Notes: generated from the sequence alone by a model not told the origin. Positions 22,603 through 31,639 are shown, numbered from the stretch's first letter. The stretch is 35,537 bases of DNA from Rhodocyclales bacterium (GCA_016192435.1 JACPUD010000030.1:1-35537), one strand, 5' to 3'. Numbers and translations: made by a program.

Positions 22603-23672
22603 GACGCCCCTTCTCCCTGCGCACCCGGCTGGTCGGCCTGACCCTGCTGGCGGTCGCCTGCGTCTGGCTGCTGACTGCCTTCGCCACCTGGCGCGAAGCG
22701 CGCCATGAATTGAAAGAACTGCTGGCCCACCCGCCGAGCACTTCGGCCGCGCACTTCGCCAAGGAGCGCGACGAGGTCGCCGCCGAAATCGCCGAGCAAC
22801 TGTTGCAGCCCATGCTCTACGCCCTGCCCGCGCTGGCGCTGCTGCTGGTGATTGCCATCGGCTATGCGCTGGCGCCCCTGCGCCAGCTCGCGCGCGACGT
22901 CGAGGCGCGCGCCGCCGACCGGCTCGATGCGCTGCCCGACGCCAGCCTTCCCGCCGAGGTCGCTCCGCTGGTGACCCGGCTCAACAGCCTGTTTGCCGAC
23001 ATCGTGCGGGCGCTCGACAACGAACGCCGCTTCACCGCCGACGCTTCCCACGAACTGCGCACGCCGCTGGCCGCGCTGAAGGCGCAGGCGCAGGTCGCGC
23101 TGGCTGCCGTCGATCACGCCGAAAGGCGGCATGCCCTGGAGCAGATCATCGCCGGCTGCGACCGCGCCACCCACTTGGTGGCGCAGTTGCTGACCCTGGC
23201 GCGGCTGGACGCCGGCACGCCGCAAACCATGCAGGAAGTGGCGCTGCGGCCGATCGCCGAAGCCGTCCTGGCCATGAGCGCCGGCGAGGCCATCGAACGC
23301 GGCTGCGAACTGTCGCTGCGCGAGGGCGACGCGCGCGTGCAGGGCGATGCGCTGCTGCTCGAAGTGCTGCTGCGCAACCTGGTGGACAATGCCTTGCGCC
23401 ACAGCGGCGCCACGCGCGTCGAAGTGTCCATCGCGGCCGCGGCCAAGCGTGCCGCGCTGACCGTCAGCGACAACGGCTGCGGCATTGCCGCCGACCAGCG
23501 CGAGCGGGTGCGGCAACGCTTTTACCGTAGCGCCAGCACCAACTCTTCGGGCAGCGGACTCGGGCTGTCCATCGTCGCACGCATCGCCGAGCTGCATGGC
23601 GGCACGCTGGACATCGGCCCCGGGCCGGCGGACACGGGTACCGCCCTGCGCGTGCTGCTGCCCGGCGTATAG
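22599..23672 (+). CDS. Sensor histidine kinase (QseC-like)
   Basis: The 357-residue membrane kinase has two membrane helices (about 11-29 and 73-93) around a short periplasmic loop of about 45 residues, much shorter than in Escherichia coli QseC. It may therefore sense through the membrane or a partner rather than a large ligand domain. The H-box SHELRTPL has the phospho-histidine at 151; the N-box LVDNALRHS, DNGCGIA and GSGLGLSI make up the ATPase domain. It starts with GTG overlapping the regulator stop. Its neighbours suggest a redox or electron-transport signal (inference). Confidence 0.94.
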   Translation: MRRPFSLRTRLVGLTLLAVACVWLLTAFATWREARHELKELLAHPPSTSAAHFAKERDEVAAEIAEQLLQPMLYALPALALLLVIAIGYALAPLRQLARDVEARAADRLDALPDASLPAEVAPLVTRLNSLFADIVRALDNERRFTADASHELRTPLAALKAQAQVALAAVDHAERRHALEQIIAGCDRATHLVAQLLTLARLDAGTPQTMQEVALRPIAEAVLAMSAGEAIERGCELSLREGDARVQGDALLLEVLLRNLVDNALRHSGATRVEVSIAAAAKRAALTVSDNGCGIAADQRERVRQRFYRSASTNSSGSGLGLSIVARIAELHGGTLDIGPGPADTGTALRVLLPGV

Positions 23673-23740
23673 CCGGGCCAGGCAGCCTGCGGCCATCGGC
23701 CGGCACGTCCGGGCCGAATCATCGGCGCATAATTGAATCG

Positions 23741-26470
23741 ATGATGACATCTCATTCGGCGCCGGAACGCGACAAGCTGCAGTGGCACGCCGCACCCGCG
23801 GCTGACGCCCTGGCCCACCATGACGTAGATCCGGCACACGGCCTGAGCGAAGCGGAGGCGGCCGAGCGCCTGCAGCGCCACGGCCCCAACCGCCCCAGCC
23901 AGCAGCCGGGACGCAGTGCGCTGACGCGCTTCCTCGCGCAACTGAAGGAACCCTTGGTACTGGTGTTGATCGGTTCCGGAATCGTCACATCGGGCCTCGG
24001 CGAATGGGTCGACAGCTCGGTCATCTTCGGCGTGGTGCTGGTCAATGCCGTGATCGGCTACCTGCAGGAAAGCAAGGCCGAGGCTGCCCTGGCGGCGCTG
24101 GCGCAGGCTCTGGCGACCGAGGTTACGGTGCTGCGCGGCGGCCGGCGACAGCGCATCGACGCGGTGCATCTGGTGCCGGGCGACGTGGTCTGGCTCACCG
24201 CCGGCGACAAGGTGCCGGCCGATCTGCGCATCATTTCCGGCAAGCAGTTGCGCACCGTCGAGGCCCAGCTCACCGGCGAGGCCGCGCCGATCGACAAGCA
24301 CCATGACGAACTGCCGGACGACACCCCGCTTGCCGACCGCCGCAACATGGCTTATGCCGGAACCACGGTGGTGGCCGGCCAGGGCCACGGCCTGGTCGTC
24401 GCCACCGGCAACGCGACGGAAAGCGGCCGCATCTCCGGCCTGATCGCCAGCGCGCCGGAAATCGCCACGCCGCTGACGAAGAAAATGGGCGAGTTCGCCG
24501 GGCTGCTGCTGTGGGTGATCCTCGGCCTCGCCGCACTGACCTTCGTCATCGGCGTGGCCAGAGGCGAGACCATGACCTACATGCTGGTGGCGGCCGTGGC
24601 GCTGGCCGTCGGCGCAATCCCGGAAGGTCTGCCGGCCGCCATGAGCATCACCCTGGCGATCGGCGTCGGCCGCATGGCCAGGCGGCGCGCGATCATCCGC
24701 CACCTGCCCGCGGTGGAAGCGCTGGGCAGCACCACGGTGATCTGCTCGGACAAGACCGGCACGCTGACCGAGAACGCGATGACCGTCACCGAACTCTGGG
24801 CGGCCGGCACCAGCATCACGGTCGCGGGCCGCGGCTATGCGCCGGAGGGCGGCCTCAGCGGCGGCGAACCCGGCCCGGCGCTGCGCGAGACGCTGATCGC
24901 GGGGGCGCTGTGCAACGACGCCGCGCTGAGTCTGGAAGGTCGACGCTTGCCGGCCCGCAAAGCAGCCTCCCCGGCAGACGGAGTCCACCACGCCGGCGAC
25001 CCCACCGAAATCGCCCTGCTGGTGGTGGCGCGCAAGGCTGGCCTGGACGAAACCACCTTGCGTCACCTGTTCCCGCGCCAGGACGAACTGCCCTTCGATT
25101 CGGCGCGCCAGACCATGGCCACGCTGCACCAGGTGGACGGACGGCCGACCGTCTACGCCAAGGGCGCCATCGAAAAAATCCTGCCGGCCTGCAGCGCGCT
25201 GCTCAGCGCCGACGGCCGCGAAATTGCGCTCGATGCCGCTGGACGCGAGCTGATCGCCGCCGCGGCGGCCGGCATGGCCGCGCGCGGCCTGCGCATACTG
25301 GCCCTGGCGCGGCGCAATGCCGGCGGCGAGCTGACCGAGCAGGTGCTCGACTCCGGTCTGGTGTTTCTCGGCCTGGCCGCGATGATGGATCCGCCGCGCA
25401 GGCAGGCCGTCGCCGCGGTGCGCACCTGCCATGCAGCCGGCATCGTGGTGAAGATGATCACCGGCGATCACGCCGAGACGGCACGCTCGATTGCCGCGCA
25501 GATCGGCATCGTCAAGGACGGCAACAGCGCCGAGGTGCTGACCGGTCGCGACCTGGCGCGCCTGGACGATCAGGCGCTGCAGGCGGCGGCGCGGAGGGTC
25601 AATGTCTTCGCCCGCGTCGAACCGGAACAGAAGTTGCGCCTGGTGCGTGCACTGCAGGCGCAGGGCGAGGTGGTGGCGATGACCGGCGACGGCGTCAATG
25701 ACGCGCCTGCGCTGAAGCAGGCCGACATCGGCATCGCCATGGGCCTGGGCGGCACCGACGTGGCCAAGGAAGCGGCGGCCATGGTGCTGACCGACGACAA
25801 CTTCGCCACCATCGAGGCGGCCGTCGAGGAAGGGCGCGGCATCTACGACAACCTGGTGAAGTTCATCACCTGGACCCTGCCGACCAACTTCGGCGAGGGC
25901 CTGGTGATCCTCGCCGCCATCGTCGCCGGCGTCACGCTGCCGATCACGCCGCTGCAGATACTCTGGATCAACATGACCACCGCGGTGCTGCTTGGATTAC
26001 CGCTGGCCTTCGAGCCGGCCGAGCGCGGCATCATGCACCGGCCGCCGCGGCCGCCCGGATCGCCGGTGCTCGATGCAGTGCTGATCGGGCGCATCGTGCT
26101 GGTCGGCAGCCTGATGCTGGCCGGTTCCTTCGGCATGTTCCTGCTGGCCGGCGAGCGCGGCCAGTCCGTGGCCGAAGCGCGCACCATCGCGATGAACGCG
26201 TTCGTCGCGATCGAGACCGTCTATCTGTTCAACTGCCGCTCGCTGCACCTGCCGGTCACGGCCATCAACGCTTTCTCGAATCCATGGGTGTGGGCCGGCG
26301 CCGGGCTGCAACTGGCGCTGCAATTGGCCATCACCTACTGGGCGCCGCTCAATGCCGCCTTTGCCACCGCGCCGATCGACGCCCGCGCCTGGGGCGAGAT
26401 CGCCGTCATCGCGCTGGTGGCGATGGGCATCATCGAACTGGAAAAGCGCTGGCGCGTCGGTCGGACCTGA
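23741..26470 (+). CDS. P2-type cation-transporting ATPase (Ca2+-ATPase-like)
   Basis: The 909-residue pump has the full P-type layout: N-terminal cation ATPase domain (DPAHGLSEAEAAERL), actuator motif TGEA, PEGLP in the fourth membrane helix near residue 294, phosphorylation site DKTGT with Asp337, the nucleotide-binding domain with GDPTE, and MITGDH and TGDGVNDAPALKQAD in the hinge. Ten membrane helices are expected. PEGLP fits Ca2+, Mn2+ or other P2 cations; the ion is not certain. Residues about 400-417 (RRLPARKAASPADG) are an extra loop derived from dispersed repeat family B. The loop lies just before GDPTE and away from catalytic motifs. CATAAT at 23728-23733 is close to the ATG, so the mRNA may be nearly leaderless. 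Confidence 0.94.
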   Translation: MMTSHSAPERDKLQWHAAPAADALAHHDVDPAHGLSEAEAAERLQRHGPNRPSQQPGRSALTRFLAQLKEPLVLVLIGSGIVTSGLGEWVDSSVIFGVVLVNAVIGYLQESKAEAALAALAQALATEVTVLRGGRRQRIDAVHLVPGDVVWLTAGDKVPADLRIISGKQLRTVEAQLTGEAAPIDKHHDELPDDTPLADRRNMAYAGTTVVAGQGHGLVVATGNATESGRISGLIASAPEIATPLTKKMGEFAGLLLWVILGLAALTFVIGVARGETMTYMLVAAVALAVGAIPEGLPAAMSITLAIGVGRMARRRAIIRHLPAVEALGSTTVICSDKTGTLTENAMTVTELWAAGTSITVAGRGYAPEGGLSGGEPGPALRETLIAGALCNDAALSLEGRRLPARKAASPADGVHHAGDPTEIALLVVARKAGLDETTLRHLFPRQDELPFDSARQTMATLHQVDGRPTVYAKGAIEKILPACSALLSADGREIALDAAGRELIAAAAAGMAARGLRILALARRNAGGELTEQVLDSGLVFLGLAAMMDPPRRQAVAAVRTCHAAGIVVKMITGDHAETARSIAAQIGIVKDGNSAEVLTGRDLARLDDQALQAAARRVNVFARVEPEQKLRLVRALQAQGEVVAMTGDGVNDAPALKQADIGIAMGLGGTDVAKEAAAMVLTDDNFATIEAAVEEGRGIYDNLVKFITWTLPTNFGEGLVILAAIVAGVTLPITPLQILWINMTTAVLLGLPLAFEPAERGIMHRPPRPPGSPVLDAVLIGRIVLVGSLMLAGSFGMFLLAGERGQSVAEARTIAMNAFVAIETVYLFNCRSLHLPVTAINAFSNPWVWAGAGLQLALQLAITYWAPLNAAFATAPIDARAWGEIAVIALVAMGIIELEKRWRVGRT
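24939..24991. repeat. Dispersed palindromic repeat family B, copy 2 (inside P-type ATPase gene)
   Basis: The partner of 2670-2722 (44 of 53 bases identical). TTGCCGG and CCGGCA mark the palindromic outline. The element is translated here as about 18 residues rich in R, A, K and P, in the variable loop of the nucleotide-binding domain where insertion is tolerated. Because murD is on the opposite strand, shared protein ancestry cannot explain the similarity. Confidence 0.75.
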
Positions 26471-26479
26471 CGGATTTTC

Positions 26480-27481
26480 CTAGTTCCACAAGTCCAGCTT
26501 TTCGCCGGCCTGCTTCATGTGCTCGGCCTTGTTCTGCAGGAAGCGCTGGAACTCGGGCTCTCTTCTGTAGGCGCCGCTGGAGACGTACTCGAAGGACGAG
26601 GTGAAGTGGAAGGGCCGCAGGTAGGCTTCGAGGCGAAACACCTCGCGGCCGCGGTCGTCGAAGAACACCACGCTCGGCGTGTAGCTGATCCTGAGTTCTC
26701 GGCCCCAGGCCTCCGCAGTCGTGCTGCGCCCGTCCGGCGTGGTCAGCGTCTCGCGCCCCGACAGCGAAAAGCGCACGACATCGAAAGGCGCCAGAGCCGC
26801 CCGCGTCTTCTCGCGCGTAAAGCCTTGCCGGTGCAGTTCGTCGCAGGGCGCGCAATGGCGTGTTTCGAACAACACCGCCAGCGGCTTGCTGCCCGGCTTG
26901 CGCGCCAGGTTGTAGGGCGATTTCATGAAGAATGGCTGCTCGTGCAGGGTGGCGCTGGCGCCGCTTGGCGGCATGGCCTGCATATGCTCGGCGAATGAGA
27001 GCTTGCCTTCGAGCCGCTTGATTGAATAGTCGAGCGCCGCGGAGAAACGATGCGGCGGGTAATAGCCGTTGATGCGCGCGATGACCTTGCCTTTCTCGTC
27101 GAGCAGCAGCAGCGTCGGCGTGAACTGCACCTTGAGGAATTTGGCGAATTCCTTTTCGCTGCGGACCTTGCCGTCGAACCAGGTCACCTCGCGGTCGCCG
27201 AACAGGTTGAAGGCGATCGGCAGGAAGTGTTTTGTCACCTTGTCCACGATGACCTTCTGCGTGAAACTGGTCTGCATCAGTTCCTTGCAGTAGGGGCAGC
27301 CGACCTGGCCGAAATACAGCAGCAGGCGCTTGCCCGACCTGGCTGCCTGCGCCGCGTCGTCGGGCAGTTCGAGCAGGGTTTCGACGAAGACCGGCGGCAG
27401 CACCTCGTCGCCGATCTGGGCGAGAGCTGGCGCTGGCGCCACGGCGAAAAGCATCGCGACGATGGCGAGCAGGCGGTGCAT
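26480..27481 (-). CDS. Periplasmic protein with two thioredoxin-like domains
   Basis: The 333-residue protein has a signal peptide ending near APALAQ (about residue 22) and two thioredoxin-fold domains in tandem. The first has the redox motif C62-P-Y-C65 and cis-proline FTP at about 120-122; the second has C210-A-P-C213 and YTP. The CPYC/CAPC pair and export suggest a thiol:disulfide reductase or isomerase of the SoxW/DsbC-like kind. Its start is one base after the lutC stop, so it probably shares the lut transcript, an unusual neighbour for lactate oxidation. It converges on the P-type ATPase gene with only a 9-bp gap. Confidence 0.85.
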   Translation of the reverse strand: MHRLLAIVAMLFAVAPAPALAQIGDEVLPPVFVETLLELPDDAAQAARSGKRLLLYFGQVGCPYCKELMQTSFTQKVIVDKVTKHFLPIAFNLFGDREVTWFDGKVRSEKEFAKFLKVQFTPTLLLLDEKGKVIARINGYYPPHRFSAALDYSIKRLEGKLSFAEHMQAMPPSGASATLHEQPFFMKSPYNLARKPGSKPLAVLFETRHCAPCDELHRQGFTREKTRAALAPFDVVRFSLSGRETLTTPDGRSTTAEAWGRELRISYTPSVVFFDDRGREVFRLEAYLRPFHFTSSFEYVSSGAYRREPEFQRFLQNKAEHMKQAGEKLDLWN

Positions 27482-27482
27482 C

Positions 27483-28142
27483 TCAGTCCTCCACGATGAC
27501 CAGATGCACCCGGTACGGTCCATGCGCGCCGAGTACGATGGTCTGCTCGATGTCGCCGGTGCGCGACGGCCCCGAAATGAAATTCACGGCGCGCGGCAAG
27601 CTGCCCAGTTCGGCGCGCGCCAGATTCCAGGCATCTTCCATGTAAGCCAGGATGCGCGAAGCGCGCACCACCGCGATGTGCGTCTCCGGCAGCAGGCTGA
27701 CGGCGGCGGGTGTTGCCGGCGAGGAGCACATCATCAGCGTGCCGGTTTCCGCCACGGCGCAAAAACAGCCGGTGATGCCGACCAGGTCGGCGTCGCGCGC
27801 GCCGCGCAGTTCTACCGTCAGCCCCGCAGCCGCCCAGTCCAGATGCGCCAGCGCGGGCTGGGCGACGGCGGTCTTCGGCAGATTCATGGCCGCCAGATAA
27901 CGCGCGATCGCGGCCGGCACCTCTGCTTCCGCAGCCACGATATCGACGGTGCTCGACTGCGCTTCCGACTTGACCCGGAAGCGCTCCAACAGCGCCTGCG
28001 GCGCCGCGTCGAAGACGGGTTTCGGCCCCTGGCTGCGGCTGGACAAAGCGGCGGTCATGACCTCGCGGCCGACCGCGGCATTGCCGGCGTTGCGCTGGAG
28101 CCCGGCGCGCACGCGGCCGAGAATGTCTTCGCGGGAACTCAT
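27483..28142 (-). CDS. lutC: LutC, lactate utilisation protein C
   Basis: The 219-residue LutC/YkgG-family (LUD-domain) protein is the third subunit of the LutABC L-lactate oxidation complex. Family blocks: SREDILGRVR at the start, the GITGCFCAVAETGTLM segment near residue 125, and SGPSRTGDIEQTIVLGAHGP at the end, which is the diagnostic LUD signature. The ATG at 28142 overlaps the lutB stop as ATGA. LUD-domain similarity to the LutB N-terminal half is expected and visible (VAETGS/VAETGT). Confidence 0.95.
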   Translation of the reverse strand: MSSREDILGRVRAGLQRNAGNAAVGREVMTAALSSRSQGPKPVFDAAPQALLERFRVKSEAQSSTVDIVAAEAEVPAAIARYLAAMNLPKTAVAQPALAHLDWAAAGLTVELRGARDADLVGITGCFCAVAETGTLMMCSSPATPAAVSLLPETHIAVVRASRILAYMEDAWNLARAELGSLPRAVNFISGPSRTGDIEQTIVLGAHGPYRVHLVIVED

Positions 28143-29563
28143 GGTTTGTCTCCTGTCCGGTTTCGCCGCGCGGCATACAGTTCGCGGAAGGTCTTGCCCT
28201 GTGGCGCCGGGAAATCGCGCCCCAGCGACCATTCCGGTGCGGCGGGCAGCAGGCGGATGCGATCCGCATCGCCCGCCAGCCATTTCAGGTAACGCGCACC
28301 CAGGCTCGCGCCCAGTGCATAGAGCTTGGGCCGTTGCGCGACCCAGGCCCAGAGACGCAGACCGATGCGTTCCTTGAGCGGACGCAGGCCGCGCTCGGTC
28401 TGCTTTTCGCGCAGCTTGCGCAACAGGTCGGGCAGCGGAATCCCGACCGGACAGACGACGCCGCACTGGTTGCACAGGGTCGCCGCATGCGGCAGGTCGA
28501 TCGAATTTTCCATGCCCGCATACAAGGGGGTCAGCACCGAGCCCATCGGCCCCGGATAGACCCAGCCGTAGGCGTGGCCGCCGATGGTCTGATACACCGG
28601 GCAATGGTTCATGCAGGCACCACAGCGGATGCAGCGCAGCATGGCGTGAAAGTCGGTGCCCACCACGTCGGCGCGACCGCTGTCGACCAGCACGAAGTAC
28701 AGGTGCTCGGGGCCGTCATGTTCTTCCGGCTGCTTGACCCCGGTCAGAATCGAGAAGTAGTTGGAGATCGACTGCCCGGTGGCCGAGCGCGGCAGGAGCC
28801 GCATCAGGGTCGACAAGTCCTCCAGAGTCGGGATCACCTTCTCGATGCCGGTGATGACCACATGCACTTTCGGCATGGTCGTCACCATGCGGCCGTTGCC
28901 CTCGTTGGTCACCAACGCCACCGAACCGGTCTCGGCGACCAGGAAGTTGCCGCCCGAGAGGCCCATTTCGGCCGAGAGGAAATGCCCGCGCAGCACTTCG
29001 CGGGCTTCCCTCGTCAGGGCCGGGATCTCGGTCTTGCGCGGCGTGCCATGGACCTTGTGGAACAGGTCGGCGACGTCGTCGAGGCTCTTGTGCACTGCCG
29101 GCGCGATGATGTGGCTGGGCGGTTCGTTGTTGTCGACCTGCAGGATGTATTCGCCAAGGTCGGTCTCCACCGGCTGGATCCCGGCGGCTTCGAGCGCCTG
29201 GTTGAGGCCGGCCTCTTCGGAGAGCATCGACTTCGACTTGGTGACCTTGGTCACGCCGTGTTTTTGGGCGATTTCGATCACCAGGCGGCAGACCTCGGCG
29301 CCGTCCTTGGCCCACATGACCGTGGCCCCGGTCTCCTGCGCCTTCCGCTCGAAACGCTCCAACCACAGGTCGAGGTTGTCGATGACCTTGTTGCGAATCG
29401 CCACCGCCGCGTCGCGTGTGCCCTCGAAATCGTCGAGGTCCTTGAGCGCCTCGGCGCGCTTGGTGACGAACTTGCCCTTGGCGTTCTTCAGGTTGCCCTG
29501 CAGCACCACGTTGGCCAACGAGCCTGCGGCGTTGGCCTTGAAGCGCATGGACTTGATTTCCAC
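28139..29563 (-). CDS. lutB: LutB, iron-sulfur lactate utilisation protein
   Basis: The 474-residue protein combines an N-terminal LUD domain (NFLVAETGSVALVTNEGNGR, GIEKVIPTLEDL) with a C-terminal ferredoxin-like domain. The latter carries two [4Fe-4S] motifs, CIRCGACMNHCP near residue 310 and CNQCGVVCPVGIP near 365. LutB works with LutA and LutC to oxidise L-lactate to pyruvate and pass electrons towards the respiratory chain. It is three bases downstream of lutA and overlaps lutC, a standard lutABC operon. Confidence 0.96.
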   Translation of the reverse strand: MEIKSMRFKANAAGSLANVVLQGNLKNAKGKFVTKRAEALKDLDDFEGTRDAAVAIRNKVIDNLDLWLERFERKAQETGATVMWAKDGAEVCRLVIEIAQKHGVTKVTKSKSMLSEEAGLNQALEAAGIQPVETDLGEYILQVDNNEPPSHIIAPAVHKSLDDVADLFHKVHGTPRKTEIPALTREAREVLRGHFLSAEMGLSGGNFLVAETGSVALVTNEGNGRMVTTMPKVHVVITGIEKVIPTLEDLSTLMRLLPRSATGQSISNYFSILTGVKQPEEHDGPEHLYFVLVDSGRADVVGTDFHAMLRCIRCGACMNHCPVYQTIGGHAYGWVYPGPMGSVLTPLYAGMENSIDLPHAATLCNQCGVVCPVGIPLPDLLRKLREKQTERGLRPLKERIGLRLWAWVAQRPKLYALGASLGARYLKWLAGDADRIRLLPAAPEWSLGRDFPAPQGKTFRELYAARRNRTGDKP

Positions 29564-29566
29564 GAT

Positions 29567-30301
29567 TCAGACCCTCCCGGCCAGCACTTCGGCGACGTGC
29601 AGCACCTGCGTCGACTCGTCACCCATGCGGCGCAGCTTGCCCTCGATGTTCAGCAGACAGCCCAGGTCGCCGCCGACCACGGCCTTGGCGCCGCTGGCCA
29701 GCACATTGGCGCACTTGCGCTCGGCGATCGCCGCCGAGACCTCGCCGAACTTGACCGAGAAAGTGCCACCAAAACCGCAGCATTCCTCGCAGCCGTTCAT
29801 TTCCTTGAGGTCCACGCCTTTCATCTTCGCCAGCAGCGCGCGCGGCTGTTGCTTGATGCCCATGCTGCGCAGGCCGGTGCAGGAATCGTGATAGGTGATG
29901 CTGCCCTCATGGTCGCCCGGCACGCTGTCCACCTTCAGCACCGTGACCAGGAAGTCGGTCAACTCATAAGTACGGCTGGCCATGGCCGTGGCGCGGTCGC
30001 GCCACTCGGGTTCGGCCGCAAGCAGAGTCGGGTACTCGGTACGGATGTGGTCGCCGCAAGAGCCGGAAGGCGAAACGACATAATCGAATCCCTCGAATTC
30101 GGCGATGGTCTTCTTCGCCAGCGCCACGGCACCCGGCGCGTCGCCAGAATTCCATGCCGGCTGGCCGCAGCAGGTCTGGGTCTCCGGCGCGATCACCTCG
30201 CAACCGGCGGTTTCCAGCAGTTTCAGGGCGGCAAAACCGATGCGCGGACGCATCAGATCCACCAGACAGGTCACAAACAGCCCTACGCGCACCCTTGCCA
30301 T
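29567..30301 (-). CDS. lutA: LutA, cysteine-rich lactate utilisation protein
   Basis: The 244-residue protein has two CCG (cysteine-rich) domains of the HdrB/GlpC/LutA type: TCCGQPAWNSG near residue 44 and CEECCGFGGTFSVKF near 170, with SPSGSCGDHI and YHDSCTGLRSMGI between. These cysteines bind iron-sulfur clusters in the lactate-oxidising complex. The ATG at 30301 is preceded by GGAG; an upstream extension of 30 codons lacks family similarity. It is divergent from the IclR-family regulator, with a 132-bp gap between them. Confidence 0.95.
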   Translation of the reverse strand: MARVRVGLFVTCLVDLMRPRIGFAALKLLETAGCEVIAPETQTCCGQPAWNSGDAPGAVALAKKTIAEFEGFDYVVSPSGSCGDHIRTEYPTLLAAEPEWRDRATAMASRTYELTDFLVTVLKVDSVPGDHEGSITYHDSCTGLRSMGIKQQPRALLAKMKGVDLKEMNGCEECCGFGGTFSVKFGEVSAAIAERKCANVLASGAKAVVGGDLGCLLNIEGKLRRMGDESTQVLHVAEVLAGRV

Positions 30302-30433
30302 TGGCCTTACTCCGTATGTCGTTGTTGCCTGCACCCGAAGGGAAGTCCCTGGCATGCAAAGCAAATAGTCGCCGATCGCCGGCGCAGGCATTTGTTATAG
30401 TATCCGAAGTCCCGTTCCCAAGAAGAGAATGCC
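30302..30433. promoter_or_regulatory. Divergent lutA / iclR control region
   Basis: 132 bp between two divergent starts. TATAGT at 30396-30401 is a fair -10 for the regulator gene, with no good -35. GAAGTCCC occurs twice (30342-30349 and 30406-30413), 64 bp apart, and the first lies within the small palindrome AGGGA-AG-TCCCT. TGCCTGC and GCAGGCA also face each other across the gap. These are candidate operator pieces; none is established. Confidence 0.35.
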
Positions 30434-31228
30434 GTGCCGCAGAAACCCGCGGTTACCGCGCCGGAAGCCCGTAGCGGTATCCAGGTCATCGAGCGCATGA
30501 TGAAACTGCTTGATGTCCTTTCCTATCATCACGATCCGGTCAGCCTCAAGCAACTGGCGCTGGAGACGGGTTTGCATCCATCGACCGCACATCGCATCCT
30601 CGCCGCGATGGCCACTTCGGGTTTCGTCGAACGCGCCGACCCCGGCACCTACCGGCTTGGCATCCGCCTGCTGGAACTGGGCAACGTGGTCAAGTCGCGC
30701 ATCAGCATTGGCCAGGCGGCGATGCCGTTGATGCAGCGCCTGCACCAGCAACTCGGTGAAAGCGTGAACCTGGGCGTGCGCCAGGGCGACGAGATCGTCT
30801 ATGTCGAACGTACCTCCAGCGGCCGCTCTTCGGTGCGCGTGGTGCACCTGGTCGGCGCCCGCGCGCCGCTGCATGTCACGGCCGTAGGCAAGCTTTATCT
30901 GGCCGAAGACGGCCCGCAAAAACTGCGAGAGTACGCCAAGCGCACCGGTCTGCCGGGCTATACCCCAACCTCGCTGACCACGCTCGGCGCGCTGGAACGC
31001 GAAGTCGAGCGCGCGCGTCGCCACGGCGTGGCCTTCGACAACGAGGAAATCGAGCAGGGTCTGCGCTGCATCGCCGCGCCGGTGCGCGACGACACCGGCG
31101 AACTGGTCGCCGGGCTCTCGGTCTCGGCTCCGGCCGAGCGCCACAGCGCGGACTGGGCCGCGCTGGTCAAGGAAACCGCCGACGCCATTTCGCTGGCCAT
31201 AGGCTACACGCCGGCCGCCGCACGCTAA
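30434..31228 (+). CDS. IclR-family transcriptional regulator
   Basis: The 264-residue protein has an N-terminal winged helix (IQVIERMMKLLDVLS; then SLKQLALETGLHPSTAHRILAAM, with the recognition helix near residues 45-60). The C-terminal IclR effector domain carries GESVNLGVRQGDEIVYVER, LHVTAVGKLYLAE and IAAPVRDDTGELVAGLSVSAP. The GTG start at 30434 is the only good choice; the nearby ATG is out of frame. Divergent placement suggests it controls lutABC, perhaps with lactate or pyruvate as signal (inference). In Bacillus subtilis lut genes are controlled by a GntR-type repressor. Confidence 0.93.
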   Translation: MPQKPAVTAPEARSGIQVIERMMKLLDVLSYHHDPVSLKQLALETGLHPSTAHRILAAMATSGFVERADPGTYRLGIRLLELGNVVKSRISIGQAAMPLMQRLHQQLGESVNLGVRQGDEIVYVERTSSGRSSVRVVHLVGARAPLHVTAVGKLYLAEDGPQKLREYAKRTGLPGYTPTSLTTLGALEREVERARRHGVAFDNEEIEQGLRCIAAPVRDDTGELVAGLSVSAPAERHSADWAALVKETADAISLAIGYTPAAAR

Positions 31229-31232
31229 TAAT

Positions 31233-31261
31233 TTGACCTGTCGCCCATCCCTCTGTATACT
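31233..31261 (+). promoter_or_regulatory. Strong sigma-70-type promoter of rplU-rpmA
   Basis: TTGACC (31233-31238), a 17-base spacer and TATACT (31256-31261) nearly match the sigma-70 consensus and stand 38 bp before the rplU start. A strong promoter fits ribosomal protein genes. It begins just after the iclR stop. Confidence 0.85.
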
Positions 31262-31299
31262 GCGCGGTTCTTTGCGTCATCCCATTGGAGTCTCTCATC

Positions 31300-31611
31300 A
31301 TGTATGCGGTCATAAAAACCGGTGGCAAGCAGTATCGCGTTGCTGCCGGCGAAAAACTCAAAATAGAACAGATACCGGCTGATGTAGGCACTGAAATCAC
31401 TCTCGACCAGGTGCTCATGGTCGGCGAAGGCGAATCGGTCAAGATCGGTTCGCCCATGCTCGCCGGTGCCAAAGTCACCGCGAAAGTGATCGCTCAGGGC
31501 CGTCATCCCAAGGTCACCATTTTCAAGATGCGCCGTCGCAAGCACTACCAGAAGCACCAGGGCCATCGCCAAAACTTCACCGAAATCGAGATCAGCGGCA
31601 TTGCCGCCTGA
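31300..31611 (+). CDS. rplU: Ribosomal protein L21
   Basis: The 103-residue L21 has [14 protein letters not shown] at the start and the [17 protein letters not shown] rRNA-binding block near residues 75-91, both diagnostic. It belongs to the large subunit. The ATG at 31300 is chosen by homology, with GGAG about ten bases upstream. It is followed 28 bp later by rpmA, the usual pair. Confidence 0.99.
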   Translation: MYAVIKTGGKQYRVAAGEKLKIEQIPADVGTEITLDQVLMVGEGESVKIGSPMLAGAKVTAKVIAQGRHPKVTIFKMRRRKHYQKHQGHRQNFTEIEISGIAA

Positions 31612-31639
31612 GCCCGACGAGAGAATCAGGAGCTAAAAC

